A stretch of 64,000 nucleotides of DNA from Streptomyces sp. NRRL S-1022 (GTDB lineage: Bacteria > Actinomycetota > Actinomycetes > Streptomycetales > Streptomycetaceae). Position numbers and translations under genes: made by a program. Positions 1-7,796 of the stretch are shown in pieces (the first letter of the stretch is position 1; each line of letters starts with the position of its first letter). The DNA lies in assembly GCF_000720135.1 (NCBI RefSeq), contig NZ_JOIU01000043.1, positions 1 through 64,000 of the forward strand. The letters run 5' to 3'. The notes beneath the pieces are model-generated. The model was not told where the DNA came from and did no database searches. It worked only from the letters and a program-made list of their open reading frames with translations.

Positions 1-260
1 GGGCGCTTCCCTTCGGTCTTGCGTTTCCGACTCTATCAGATCTTTTCTCGATCCGATTTCCTCGGTGCTTTCCAGGTTCTCGCTCTCGCGTTTCCCTTTC
101 CGGCGGTTCCGACTCTATCAGATCCTTTCGGCGTCTGATCCCCGGTCAGCGGGGTTTGTCTTCCCGGCTGTTGGGCCGTTCCGACGTCTCAAACCTTAGC
201 GGATCCGCCCGGCGATTCCCAATCGGGCCGCCGAGTCCCTATTCGAATTGAATTCGGGCA
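1..260 (-). promoter_or_regulatory. Probable rRNA operon multi-promoter leader (transcribed leftward)
   Basis: There is no plausible gene here. Read on the minus strand, the stretch carries GATCTGATAGAGTCGGAA twice (TAGAGT at 112-117 and at 30-35), about 80 bp apart. It also has a good promoter, TTGGGA (217-222), an 18-nt spacer and TAAGGT (193-198). Repeated TGATAGAGTCGGAA blocks followed by a run ending near AAGGGAAGCGCCC are what I remember from the region just upstream of Streptomyces 16S rRNA genes, which have several tandem promoters. The rRNA genes themselves would lie left of base 1. The promoter match is seen; the rRNA assignment is recalled. Bases 261-414 hold a small GCCGCT/AGCGGC hairpin near 309-323 and nothing else I can name. 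Confidence 0.66.
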
Positions 261-414
261 CGCCGAAATCAACCCGGAGGGAGGATCGTGCTGAAGGTGT
301 GAGGGTTGCCGCTCGCAGCGGCTGAGGTGCTGCCGAAGAACCGTTACGGCTCCGTGGCAACCCGAAGAACTCTACGGATCGGGCAAGGCGGTGTCAACCG
401 CGCTGTCAAGATCT

Positions 415-963
415 TTAATCGAGGTCGCTGAGCCGGCCGCCGGCGTCCGGCTGGGCGTGCTCGACCCGGCGCAGTAGCCGGGTCAGGACCTCGCCGAGCA
501 CCGTGCGCTCGACGGAGGTGAGGTCCTGGAGCAGGTCCTCCTCGAAGACCGTGGCCAGGCGCATGGCCTCCAGCCACTTCTCGCGGCCCTCGGGGGTCAG
601 CTCCACGATCACCCGGACGCGGTTGGACTCGTCGCGCTCACGGGTGACCAGTCCCTCGGCGACCATGCGGTCGATCCGGTGGGTCATCGCGGCCGGCGTG
701 AGGCCGAGCCGCTTGGCCAGGTCGCTGGGGCCCAGCCGGTACGGGGCGCCGGAGAGGACCAGCGCCTTGAGGACCTCCCACTCGGCGTTGCTGATGCCGA
801 GGGCGGCGGTCTGGCGGCCGTAGGCGACGTTCATGCGGCGGTTGAGCCGGGACAGGGCCGACACGATCTTCTCGACCTGGGGGTCGAGGTCCTGGAACTC
901 GCGCTGGTAGGCGGCGATCTGTTCTTCGAGCGTCGGCTCGGGGACGCCGGGAGTGTCGGCCAT
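415..963 (-). CDS. MarR family transcriptional regulator
   Basis: A 182-residue DNA-binding protein. A winged helix-turn-helix covers roughly residues 60-135. The recognition helix lies around TPAAMTHRIDRM, and a wing with DESNRVRVIVELT is followed by the LTPEGREKW segment typical of MarR proteins. Helices before and after would form the dimer interface. It starts at an ATG and is transcribed divergently from an MFS transporter 97 bp away. This is the classic layout for a repressor that controls its own gene and an efflux pump and is released by a small phenolic or drug-like ligand. Several short inverted repeats lie between the two genes. The ligand cannot be read from the sequence. Confidence 0.9.
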   Translation of the reverse strand: MADTPGVPEPTLEEQIAAYQREFQDLDPQVEKIVSALSRLNRRMNVAYGRQTAALGISNAEWEVLKALVLSGAPYRLGPSDLAKRLGLTPAAMTHRIDRMVAEGLVTRERDESNRVRVIVELTPEGREKWLEAMRLATVFEEDLLQDLTSVERTVLGEVLTRLLRRVEHAQPDAGGRLSDLD

Positions 964-990
964 GGCCGCAGTATCGCACGATACGCCTTT

Positions 991-1047
991 GCCTTGAAGT
1001 CCTTCACTGTGTACTCTTTAGCTTCGAAGTCTTCAGGTCTAACTAGT
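991..1047. promoter_or_regulatory. Candidate MarR operators between regulator and transporter
   Basis: The divergent intergenic region is less GC-rich than its surroundings and holds two related inverted repeats. TGAAG-TC-CTTCA spans 995-1006. CTTCGAAG spans 1022-1029 and overlaps GAAGTCTTC at 1026-1034. The shared core is GAAGTCxTTC. A third palindrome, ACTAGT, is at 1042-1047 next to the transporter start. This fits binding of the neighbouring MarR dimer to both promoters. Confidence 0.5.
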
Positions 1048-1060
1048 GAGAGAGGTGAAC

Positions 1061-2359
1061 GTGACCAGGGCGATGGGCGCAGCGATGCGCCGGATCCACG
1101 TGGGCAACGCACTCAGCGCGTTCGGGCTCGGCTTCACCGTCCCCTACCTGTACGTCTATGTGGCGCAGGTCAGGGGTCTGGGAGCCATGACGGCGGGACT
1201 CGTGCTCGCCGTCTTCGCCGTGGCCGCGCTGATCGTGCTGCCGTTCGCCGGCCGGGCGATCGTGCGGCGCGGCCCGCTGCCGGTCCTGCTCGCCGCCCTG
1301 GTGACCGCCGCCCTCGGTGCGCTCAGCCTCGGCCTGGCGGGTGGTGCCGCGTCCGTGCTGCTGTCCGCGGCGGCGCTCGGCGCCGGTCAGGCCGTGATGC
1401 AGCCGGCGCTGGCGACGATGATCGTGGACTGCTCCTCGGCGGACACGCGCTCGCGTGCGTTCGCGATGCAGTTCTTCCTGCAGAACCTGGGTCTGGGCGT
1501 CGGCGGGCTCATAGGCGGTCACCTCGTCGACACCACGCGCGTGTCCTCCTTCACGCTGCTGTTCGCGATCGAGGCGGCGATGTTCCTGCTGCTCGTCGGC
1601 GTGCTGGCGACCGTGCGGATGCCGCACTCGCCGCGCATGGAGGATGCTCCCGAGGGGTCGGCGAAGGGCAGCTGGAAGCAGCTGCTCGGAAACCGGGCGA
1701 TGGTGCAGCTGTGCGTGCTGGGCTTCGTGCTCTTCTTCGCCTGCTACGGGCAGTTCGAGTCGGGGCTGAGCGCCTACGGCGTCGAGGCGGCCGGCATCTC
1801 CACGTCCGCGCTGGGGACGGCGCTGGCCGCGAACACGCTGGTGATCGTGGTCGCCCAGTTCGCCGTGCTGAAGCTCGTGGAGCGGCGGCGCCGGTCCCGG
1901 GTCATCGCCGTGGTCGGGCTGATCTGGTCGGTGGCCTGGCTGGCCGCGGGGTACGCGGGGCTGGGCCACGGCAGCCGGGAGATGGCGACGGCCGCGTTCG
2001 TGTCGACGTACGCGCTGTTCGGGCTCGGTGAGGCGATGCTGTCGCCGACGGTCGCCCCGCTGGTCGCCGATCTGGCGCCGGAGGGCATGGCCGGGCAGTA
2101 CAACTCGGCGTTCGCACTGGTCAAGCAGCTGGCGCTGGCCGTGGGGCCGGCGGTGGGCGGACCGCTCGGGGCCGCGCTGCACGGGCCGTACATCGTGACC
2201 TTCCTGCTGTTCTCGCTGGGGATCACCGTTCTGGCGCTGCGGCTGGGCCGGCAGCTCACCGCCGTGCAGGACCGGCCGTGGCTGGCGCGCGGGACCCGGG
2301 TGGTCCGGCGGGGCGGCGCGTCCGCGGAGCATGGCGCTCCGCTGGTGGAGCCGCGCTAG
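1061..2359 (+). CDS. MFS transporter (drug efflux type)
   Basis: A 432-residue integral membrane protein with about twelve hydrophobic segments. It has the two-bundle arrangement of the major facilitator superfamily, with a charged loop around residues 185-200 between the halves. The first segment begins near GNALSAFGLGFTVPYLYVYV. A late segment contains AGQYNSAFALVKQLALAVGPAVGG, as in DHA1-type proton antiporters. The start is placed at GTG 1061 because GAGAGAGG lies just upstream; an in-frame GTG at 1046 is the alternative. The gene is divergent from the MarR gene and is presumably its target. Its stop overlaps the convergent methyltransferase stop by 4 bp. The substrate is unknown. Confidence 0.88.
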   Translation: MTRAMGAAMRRIHVGNALSAFGLGFTVPYLYVYVAQVRGLGAMTAGLVLAVFAVAALIVLPFAGRAIVRRGPLPVLLAALVTAALGALSLGLAGGAASVLLSAAALGAGQAVMQPALATMIVDCSSADTRSRAFAMQFFLQNLGLGVGGLIGGHLVDTTRVSSFTLLFAIEAAMFLLLVGVLATVRMPHSPRMEDAPEGSAKGSWKQLLGNRAMVQLCVLGFVLFFACYGQFESGLSAYGVEAAGISTSALGTALAANTLVIVVAQFAVLKLVERRRRSRVIAVVGLIWSVAWLAAGYAGLGHGSREMATAAFVSTYALFGLGEAMLSPTVAPLVADLAPEGMAGQYNSAFALVKQLALAVGPAVGGPLGAALHGPYIVTFLLFSLGITVLALRLGRQLTAVQDRPWLARGTRVVRRGGASAEHGAPLVEPR

Positions 2360-3201
2360 AGGTCCCCGCGCACCCGCGGGGTGCCCGGGCGGGTCGCCGT
2401 GACCAGGAGCGCCGTGAACGGCAGCGTTGCCGTGCCGTCGTCCGCGAGGTGCCCGGCCAGTTGCTCGCGGACCAGGGCGGCGGCCCGGTTCAGGGCGTCC
2501 TCGCCGCCGGCCTGTCTGATCAGGCCGCCCCACAGGGCGGTCAGGTGGGTGCGGGCGTAGCCGTCCAGCGGGGGCAGGGTGATGCCGAAGGTGATCTCCC
2601 GGTGGGCGGTGCCGGTGAAGCCGGCCGCGCGCAGGCCGGTGGTGAGCTGCTCGGCGGTGACGACGAAGGCCCGCACGAAGTGACGGAGCGCGTCGGGACC
2701 GCCGTACTCGTGGAGGGCTCGCTGCTCGGCGAGGAAGTAGGGCTGGCGGTCGACCGGGGCCCAGACGGTCGCCGCGAAGCGGCCCTCCGGGCGGGTGACG
2801 CGGGCGGCCTCGGCGAGGCCCGCGTCGAGGCGGGGGAAGAACTGGGCGCCCTGCTGGCAGACGACGGCGTCGAAGGTGGCGGTGTCGTACGGCAGGTGGT
2901 CCGCTGAGGCCACCGTGAACTCGATGTCGGGGTAGAGCCGGGGGTGCAGGTCCCGGGCCACCCGGATCATCCCGGCGTCGCTGTCGGCGCCGTGGACCCG
3001 GCCGGTGGGTCCGACCAGGGCGGCCGCCGCGCGGGCGGCGAAGCCCGTGCCGCAGGCGAGGTCCAGGACGGTGGCCCCGGGGCGCAGGTCCACGGCGTCC
3101 AGCAGCTCGCCGACGAACGGCGCCATGATCGGGGCGGAGCAGGTGTCGTAGCCCTCGGGCCCCTCGATCGCGCCGTTCCGGGCGCCGGATCCGTCTGTCA
3201 T
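2356..3201 (-). CDS. Class I SAM-dependent methyltransferase
   Basis: A 281-residue soluble protein with the seven-strand methyltransferase fold of the UbiE/Methyltransf_11 type. Motif I is VLDLACGTG at residues 45-53. The acidic end of strand 2 follows at GADSD (71-75), and a motif IV-like region occurs near TFDAVVCQQGAQFFP. These bind S-adenosylmethionine; the acceptor substrate is not indicated. It is convergent with the MFS gene, and the two stop codons overlap, so transcription of one runs into the other with no room for a terminator. There is no sign of an operon with the phosphatase gene upstream. Confidence 0.85.
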   Translation of the reverse strand: MTDGSGARNGAIEGPEGYDTCSAPIMAPFVGELLDAVDLRPGATVLDLACGTGFAARAAAALVGPTGRVHGADSDAGMIRVARDLHPRLYPDIEFTVASADHLPYDTATFDAVVCQQGAQFFPRLDAGLAEAARVTRPEGRFAATVWAPVDRQPYFLAEQRALHEYGGPDALRHFVRAFVVTAEQLTTGLRAAGFTGTAHREITFGITLPPLDGYARTHLTALWGGLIRQAGGEDALNRAAALVREQLAGHLADDGTATLPFTALLVTATRPGTPRVRGDL

Positions 3202-3265
3202 GGTCAGCTTCTAACACCGGGCGCGCGTGTCGCCTACGTGCCGCGCTGCCCGGGACGGCTGCGGG

Positions 3266-4918
3266 TCAGTGTTTTGCCTTCGGCAGGACGAACTCGCACC
3301 AGACCGCCTTGCCGCCGCCGGGGGTGCGGCGGCAGCCCCAGTGGGAGGCGATCGTCGCCACGATCGCGATGCCCCGGCCCGACTCGTCGCCGGGTTCGGC
3401 GCGGCGCCGTCTGGGCAGGTGGTCGTCGCCGTCGGTGACCTCGACGATGAGGCGGCGGTCGGTACGGCGGAGCCGGAGCCGCATCGGCGGGGTGCCGTGC
3501 TGGAGGCTGTTGGCGACGAGTTCGCTGGCGGCGAGGACGCCGAGGTCGTGCAGTTCGGCGGGGAAGCGCCAGCTGGTGAGGACGCCGGAGGCGAAGGCCC
3601 GCGCGCGGGGGGCCGCTTCGACGCCGCCGAGGAGTTCGAGGGCGGCGTTGCGGAAGAGGTCGCCGTCGGGGCCCGTACGCGCCGGGTGCTGGAGGACGAG
3701 GACGGCCACGTCGTCGTCGTGGTCCGCGGTGACGCCGGCCGAGCGGACCAGGCGGTCGCAGACGACCTGTGGGGTGCCGGTGGCGCCGGCGAGGGCGCCC
3801 TCGAGCGCGGCGATGCCCTCGTCCAGGTCCTCGTCGCGGCGTTCGACCAGGCCGTCGGTGTAGAGGACGGCGGTGGAGCCGGGGCCGAGGGCGATCGAGC
3901 CGGAGGCGTGGATCCAGCCGCCGGTGCCGAGCGGCGGGCCGGTGGGTTCGTCGGCGCGGGAGACCGTGCCGTTCTCGTCCCGGACCAGGATCGGCAGGTG
4001 GCCGGCGGACGCGTAGACCAGGCGGCCCTCGTTGGGGTCGTGGACGGCGTAGACGCAGGTGGCGATCTGGTTGGCGTCGATCTCGGCGGCGAGGCCGTCG
4101 AGGAGCTGGAGCACCTCGTGCGGGGGCAGGTCGAGGCGGGCGTAGGCGCGGACGGCGGTGCGCAGCTGGCCCATGACGGCGGCGGCGCGCACCCCGCGGC
4201 CCATGACGTCGCCGATGACGAGGGCGGTGCGGCCGCCGCCGAGGGTGATCACGTCGTACCAGTCGCCGCCGACCGCGGCCTCGGTGCCGCCGGGCTGGTA
4301 GGTGGCGGCGATGCGCAGGTCGTCGGGCTGTTCGAGTTCCTGCGGGAGCAGGGAGCGCTGGAGGGTGACGGCGGTCTCCCGCTGGCGGCGCTCGCTGGCG
4401 CGCAGGCGTTCGGCGGCCTCGGCGTGGTCGGTGACGTCCGTGGCGAAGACGAGGACGCCGGCGTCGCGGTCGCCGTCCTCGGCGACGGGGGTGCAGGTGA
4501 AGGTGTACGAGCGGCCGTCGACGGCCTTGCGGGACTTCAGGGTGCGGGGCTTGCCGCTGCGCAGCACCTGGTCGAGCAGCGGGAGCAGGCCGAGCTCGGC
4601 GAGTTCGGGCAGGGCCTCGCGGGCGGGGGCGCAGGTGCGGCGGGCGCCGAAGGCCGCCGTGTAGGCGTCGTTGACGTAGGAGAGGCGGTGGTGGGGGCCG
4701 TGGACGAGGGCGACGAGGGCCGGGACGCGGTCCAGGACGTCCCGCGCGGGCAGTTCGTCGACGGCGGGCACCGGGGGTGTGCCGTCGGCGGGCAGTTCGG
4801 CGCGGGCCGCGGGCACGGAGCCTTCCCCCCGCCGGTCCGGGGTGGCCGCCGACTCGGTCCGCGCGGCGGCGCGGCGCTGCGTTCCGGGGAGCCGGGCGCT
4901 CCAGCGCGTGAAGTTCAC
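3266..4918 (-). CDS. PAS-SpoIIE phosphatase-HATPase regulatory protein
   Basis: A 550-residue cytoplasmic signalling protein with three modules. A PAS-like sensor domain covers about residues 58-165. A PP2C-type SpoIIE phosphatase domain covers about 190-400, with metal-binding motifs GGDWYD (217-222), GDVMGRG (236-242) and a late HDDDVAV. A C-terminal HATPase_c anti-sigma-kinase-like domain covers about 420-545 with an N-box ASELVANSLQHG. Such proteins dephosphorylate anti-anti-sigma factors and may also act as serine kinases in partner-switching control of alternative sigma factors. No anti-anti-sigma gene lies beside it. The start is GTG 4918. The key acidic residues are intact, so activity is expected. 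Confidence 0.88.
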   Translation of the reverse strand: MNFTRWSARLPGTQRRAAARTESAATPDRRGEGSVPAARAELPADGTPPVPAVDELPARDVLDRVPALVALVHGPHHRLSYVNDAYTAAFGARRTCAPAREALPELAELGLLPLLDQVLRSGKPRTLKSRKAVDGRSYTFTCTPVAEDGDRDAGVLVFATDVTDHAEAAERLRASERRQRETAVTLQRSLLPQELEQPDDLRIAATYQPGGTEAAVGGDWYDVITLGGGRTALVIGDVMGRGVRAAAVMGQLRTAVRAYARLDLPPHEVLQLLDGLAAEIDANQIATCVYAVHDPNEGRLVYASAGHLPILVRDENGTVSRADEPTGPPLGTGGWIHASGSIALGPGSTAVLYTDGLVERRDEDLDEGIAALEGALAGATGTPQVVCDRLVRSAGVTADHDDDVAVLVLQHPARTGPDGDLFRNAALELLGGVEAAPRARAFASGVLTSWRFPAELHDLGVLAASELVANSLQHGTPPMRLRLRRTDRRLIVEVTDGDDHLPRRRRAEPGDESGRGIAIVATIASHWGCRRTPGGGKAVWCEFVLPKAKH

Positions 4919-5047
4919 TTGGGGAAAGCCTCGTGGGTGCTAGGGCGGGTGGCCCGTCCGACGTCGTAGGGCAGTCTGGCAGGGTGTGGGCCGCGGCGGG
5001 CGACAACCGTCAGACGCCGGCGCGAGCCGTGGAGTTCCTGAGTCGGG

Positions 5048-6457
5048 TCAGGACGACCCCTTCGGGTCGTCGGTGGGGCTGTGAGGAGGCTTTCCCCCGG
5101 CCGCGAGTTCGAACTCCGCCCGTGGGTGTTCGAGTGAACCGAGCGAGACGATCTCGCGTTTGAAGAGCCCGGCGAGGGTCCATTCGGCGAGCACCCGGGC
5201 CTTGCGGTTGAAGGTGGGCACCCGGCTGAGGTGGTACACGCGGTGCATGAACCAGGCAGGGTAGCCCTTCAGCCGGCGCCCGTAGACCTGGGCGACGCCC
5301 TTGTGCAGGCCCAGGGAGGCGACCGAGCCGACGTACTTGTGCGCGTACGTCTCCAGGGGTTCGCCGCGCAGGGAGTGGACGATGTTGTCGCCGAGGACCC
5401 TGGCCTGGCGGACCGCGTGCTGGGCGTTGGGGGCGGTCTCGGTGCCGGGTTCGGCGGCCGTGACGTCGGGTACGGCGGCGGCGTCGCCCGCGGCCCAGGC
5501 GTGTTCGGTGCCCTCGACGGTGAGCTGGGCGGTGCAGCGGAGCCGGCCGCGGTCGGTGCGCGGCAGGCCGGTGGCGGCGATCAGCGGGTGCGGTTTGACG
5601 CCGGCCGTCCACACGACCGTACGGGTCGGGAAGCGCTGGCCGTCGCTCAGTACGGCGACGCGGTCGGCGCAGGACTCCAGACGGGTGTCCAGCAGCACCT
5701 GGATGTTGCGGCGGCGCAGCTGGGTGACGGTGTAGCGGCCCATCTCGGGGCCGACCTCGGGGAGGATGCGGCCGGTGGCCTCCACGAGGATCCACTTCAT
5801 GTCCTCGGGGCGGAGGTTGTGGTAGTACCGCGCGGTGTAGCGGGCCATGTCCTCCAGTTCGCCGAGGGCCTCGACGCCCGCGTAGCCGCCGCCGACGAAG
5901 ACGAAGGTGAGGGCGGCGTCGCGGATCGCGGGGTCGCGGGTGGAGGAGGCGATGTCCATCTGTTCGATGACGTGGTTGCGCAGGCCGATGGCCTCCTCGA
6001 CGGTCTTGAAGCCGATGCCGTACTCGGCGAGGCCGGGGATGGGCAGGGTGCGGGCGACCGAGCCGGGGGCGAGCACGAGTTCGTCGTAGTCGAGCAGTTC
6101 GGCGGTGCCCTCCTCGGCGGTGGCGAGCGTGGTGACGGCGGCGGTGCGTACGCCGTGGTCGATGGAGGTCACCTCGCCGATGACGACGTGGCAGTGGTCC
6201 AGGACGCGGCGCAGCGGTACGACGACGTGGCGCGGGGAGATCGAGCCGGCGGCGGCCTCGGGGAGGAACGGCTGGTACGTCATGTAGGGGTCCGGGGTGA
6301 CGACCGTGATCTCGGCCTCGCCCCGTCTGAGTTCGGCCTTCAGCTTCCGCTGGAGGCGCAGGGCCGTGTACATCCCGACGTAGCCGCCGCCGACAACCAG
6401 AATGCGCGCACGTTCCTTCACCATCCCATGACGCACCCGGCGCTGGAGTTTGTCCAC
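5048..6457 (-). CDS. ndh: Type II NADH dehydrogenase (FAD-dependent oxidoreductase)
   Basis: A 469-residue flavoprotein of the NDH-2 family, which passes electrons from NADH to menaquinone at the membrane without pumping protons. The FAD-binding GGGYVG is at about residues 23-28. A second dinucleotide site, FVFVGGGYAGVE, is near 193-204. The late FAD motif AAGDAAAVPD is near 305. The C-terminal part has the amphipathic region expected for membrane attachment. The track start is GTG 6457; ATG 6424, ten or so codons inside, would leave the glycine motif nearer the N-terminus, as is usual. The gene is divergent from the atrA-like regulator. The same pairing is remembered from S. coelicolor SCO4118-SCO4119. 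Confidence 0.85.
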   Translation of the reverse strand: MDKLQRRVRHGMVKERARILVVGGGYVGMYTALRLQRKLKAELRRGEAEITVVTPDPYMTYQPFLPEAAAGSISPRHVVVPLRRVLDHCHVVIGEVTSIDHGVRTAAVTTLATAEEGTAELLDYDELVLAPGSVARTLPIPGLAEYGIGFKTVEEAIGLRNHVIEQMDIASSTRDPAIRDAALTFVFVGGGYAGVEALGELEDMARYTARYYHNLRPEDMKWILVEATGRILPEVGPEMGRYTVTQLRRRNIQVLLDTRLESCADRVAVLSDGQRFPTRTVVWTAGVKPHPLIAATGLPRTDRGRLRCTAQLTVEGTEHAWAAGDAAAVPDVTAAEPGTETAPNAQHAVRQARVLGDNIVHSLRGEPLETYAHKYVGSVASLGLHKGVAQVYGRRLKGYPAWFMHRVYHLSRVPTFNRKARVLAEWTLAGLFKREIVSLGSLEHPRAEFELAAGGKPPHSPTDDPKGSS

Positions 6458-6458
6458 A
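6450..6458 (+). promoter_or_regulatory. DnaA-box-like site TTGTCCACA
   Basis: TTGTCCACA matches the Streptomyces DnaA-box consensus as I remember it. It overlaps the GTG proposed for ndh, where it could act as a dispersed DnaA site. A second copy on the opposite strand lies at 15388-15396. Chance occurrence of one 9-mer is possible. Confidence 0.4.
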
Positions 6459-6802
6459 GCCCCGGCAAATTGTGTGACCGGCGGCCGGGTCCGCGCGGGG
6501 CCGGCCGGGGTGGCGGTGCGGGACGAAAGGGGGCAGGTCAGCAGGGGCGGGCTACAGGGGGCGAAGGGCCGGAATGGGGACGTACCTGCCCCGTACTCCG
6601 ATCGGGGGGCGCACTGTGCGGAACCTGCCCCTTCTGAATTGACTGTCTCTCAACTATGTTCGTGTGTCGACGGAGTGTAGGGAATGTGGTCGAACGGGTC
6701 CGCGACGGGCGGGTCCGGTCGGGACCGATGCCGGTTCCGCGCACTCCGCGTTCAGTGGCGGGGAGAGTCTCCGGGGGGAGACGTCATTACCGGGGGAAAC
6801 AC
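6458..6802. other. Divergent ndh/atrA intergenic region
   Basis: This 345-bp stretch has no coding gene. It is less GC-rich around 6630-6680, where TTGACT (6639-6644) may be a -35 element for the atrA side, though no clear -10 follows at the right distance. The atrA ribosome-binding site GGGGGAAA precedes its ATG. I see no convincing operator. Confidence 0.5.
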
Positions 6803-7558
6803 ATGCATGTTCAGGAAACCCATTGGGCATCCGCAGCCGCCGTCGCGCCCGGCGGGAAGGCGATGACCGCGGCGGGGGGCAACGGACGCGCGGACGTGGC
6901 GCGGACGACCCCGTTGCGGGTGGACGCACAGCGCAATCTGGAGCACGTGCTGCGTGCGGCGCGTGAGGTGTTCGGCGAGCTGGGGTACGGCGCGCCGATG
7001 GAGGACGTGGCACGGCGCGCGCGGGTAGGGGTCGGCACGGTGTACCGGCGCTTCCCCAGCAAGGACGTGCTGGTCCGGCGGATCGCCGAGGAGGAGACGG
7101 CGCGGCTGACCGAGCAGGCGCGGACGGCGCTCGGTCAGGAGGACGAGCCGTGGTCGGCGCTGTCGCGGTTCCTGCGGACGTCTGTGGCGTCGGGGGCCGG
7201 GCGGTTGCTGCCGCCGCACGTGCTGAGGGTCGGGTCGGGCGAGTCGGCCGCGGTCGCCGAGGAGGTCCGGGTGCCTCAGCAGCGGGTGCAGCCGGGGGGT
7301 GCCGAGCTGCGGCTCGTGGCGGAGGAGGCCGCGGTGGTGGCCGACGACTCGGGGGCCGGGGCGCTGCTCGACGTGGTCGGGCAGTTGGTGGAGCGGGCGC
7401 GGACGGCGGGTGAGCTGCGGGCGGACGTGTCCGTGGCCGACGTGCTGCTCGTGATCGCCACGGCGGCGCCGTCGCTCCCGGACGCGGCACAGCAGGCCGC
7501 GGCGTCGGCGAGGCTGCTGGACATCCTGCTGGAGGGACTGCGGTCCCGGCCGGCATAG
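6803..7558 (+). CDS. atrA: TetR family regulator, AtrA-like
   Basis: A 251-residue TetR-type regulator. A helix-turn-helix at about residues 45-92 reads LEHVLRAAREVFGELGYG then EDVARRARVGVGTVYRRFPSK, followed by an all-helical ligand domain. The ATG at 6803 is chosen because GGGGGAAA ends three bases upstream; longer in-frame starts lack a site. In S. coelicolor the TetR gene directly divergent from ndh is atrA (SCO4118), the activator of actII-ORF4 and of other development and metabolism genes. The assignment rests on family, context and memory, not on an alignment. A strong terminator follows the gene, so it is likely monocistronic. Confidence 0.72.
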   Translation: MHVQETHWASAAAVAPGGKAMTAAGGNGRADVARTTPLRVDAQRNLEHVLRAAREVFGELGYGAPMEDVARRARVGVGTVYRRFPSKDVLVRRIAEEETARLTEQARTALGQEDEPWSALSRFLRTSVASGAGRLLPPHVLRVGSGESAAVAEEVRVPQQRVQPGGAELRLVAEEAAVVADDSGAGALLDVVGQLVERARTAGELRADVSVADVLLVIATAAPSLPDAAQQAAASARLLDILLEGLRSRPA

Positions 7559-7609
7559 GGCGCTCCGGCCGTCCCTCGGCTCCGCCGTCGGATCCACGGC
7601 TCGTTCTCC

Positions 7610-7659
7610 CACCCGCACCACCCGGGCCGCTGTCGCGGCTCGGGTGGTGCGGGTGTTTT
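7610..7659 (+). terminator. Intrinsic terminator after atrA
   Basis: A 15-bp perfect stem pairs 7610-7624 with 7641-7655. The loop (7625-7640) itself folds through GCCGC/GCGGC, and TTTT follows at 7656-7659. This is a textbook Rho-independent terminator on the plus strand. Confidence 0.85.
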
Positions 7660-7796
7660 CGCGGGGCGGTCCCGCCGCGGGGGAAGTCCGCTCGGACGAG
7701 TGGATGGGGTGGGCGGGAAGGGGGCCGGGGGGAGGGCCTTGTGGCACTCTGAGCCGGTGACGGGTTGGGCTGGGCCGGTGTCGGGGGCTGTCGGCG

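Noticed and set aside
3227..4969. A 580-residue plus-strand Gly/Ala/Val-rich ORF
   Set aside because: It is antisense to the PAS-SpoIIE-ATPase gene, which has intact catalytic motifs.
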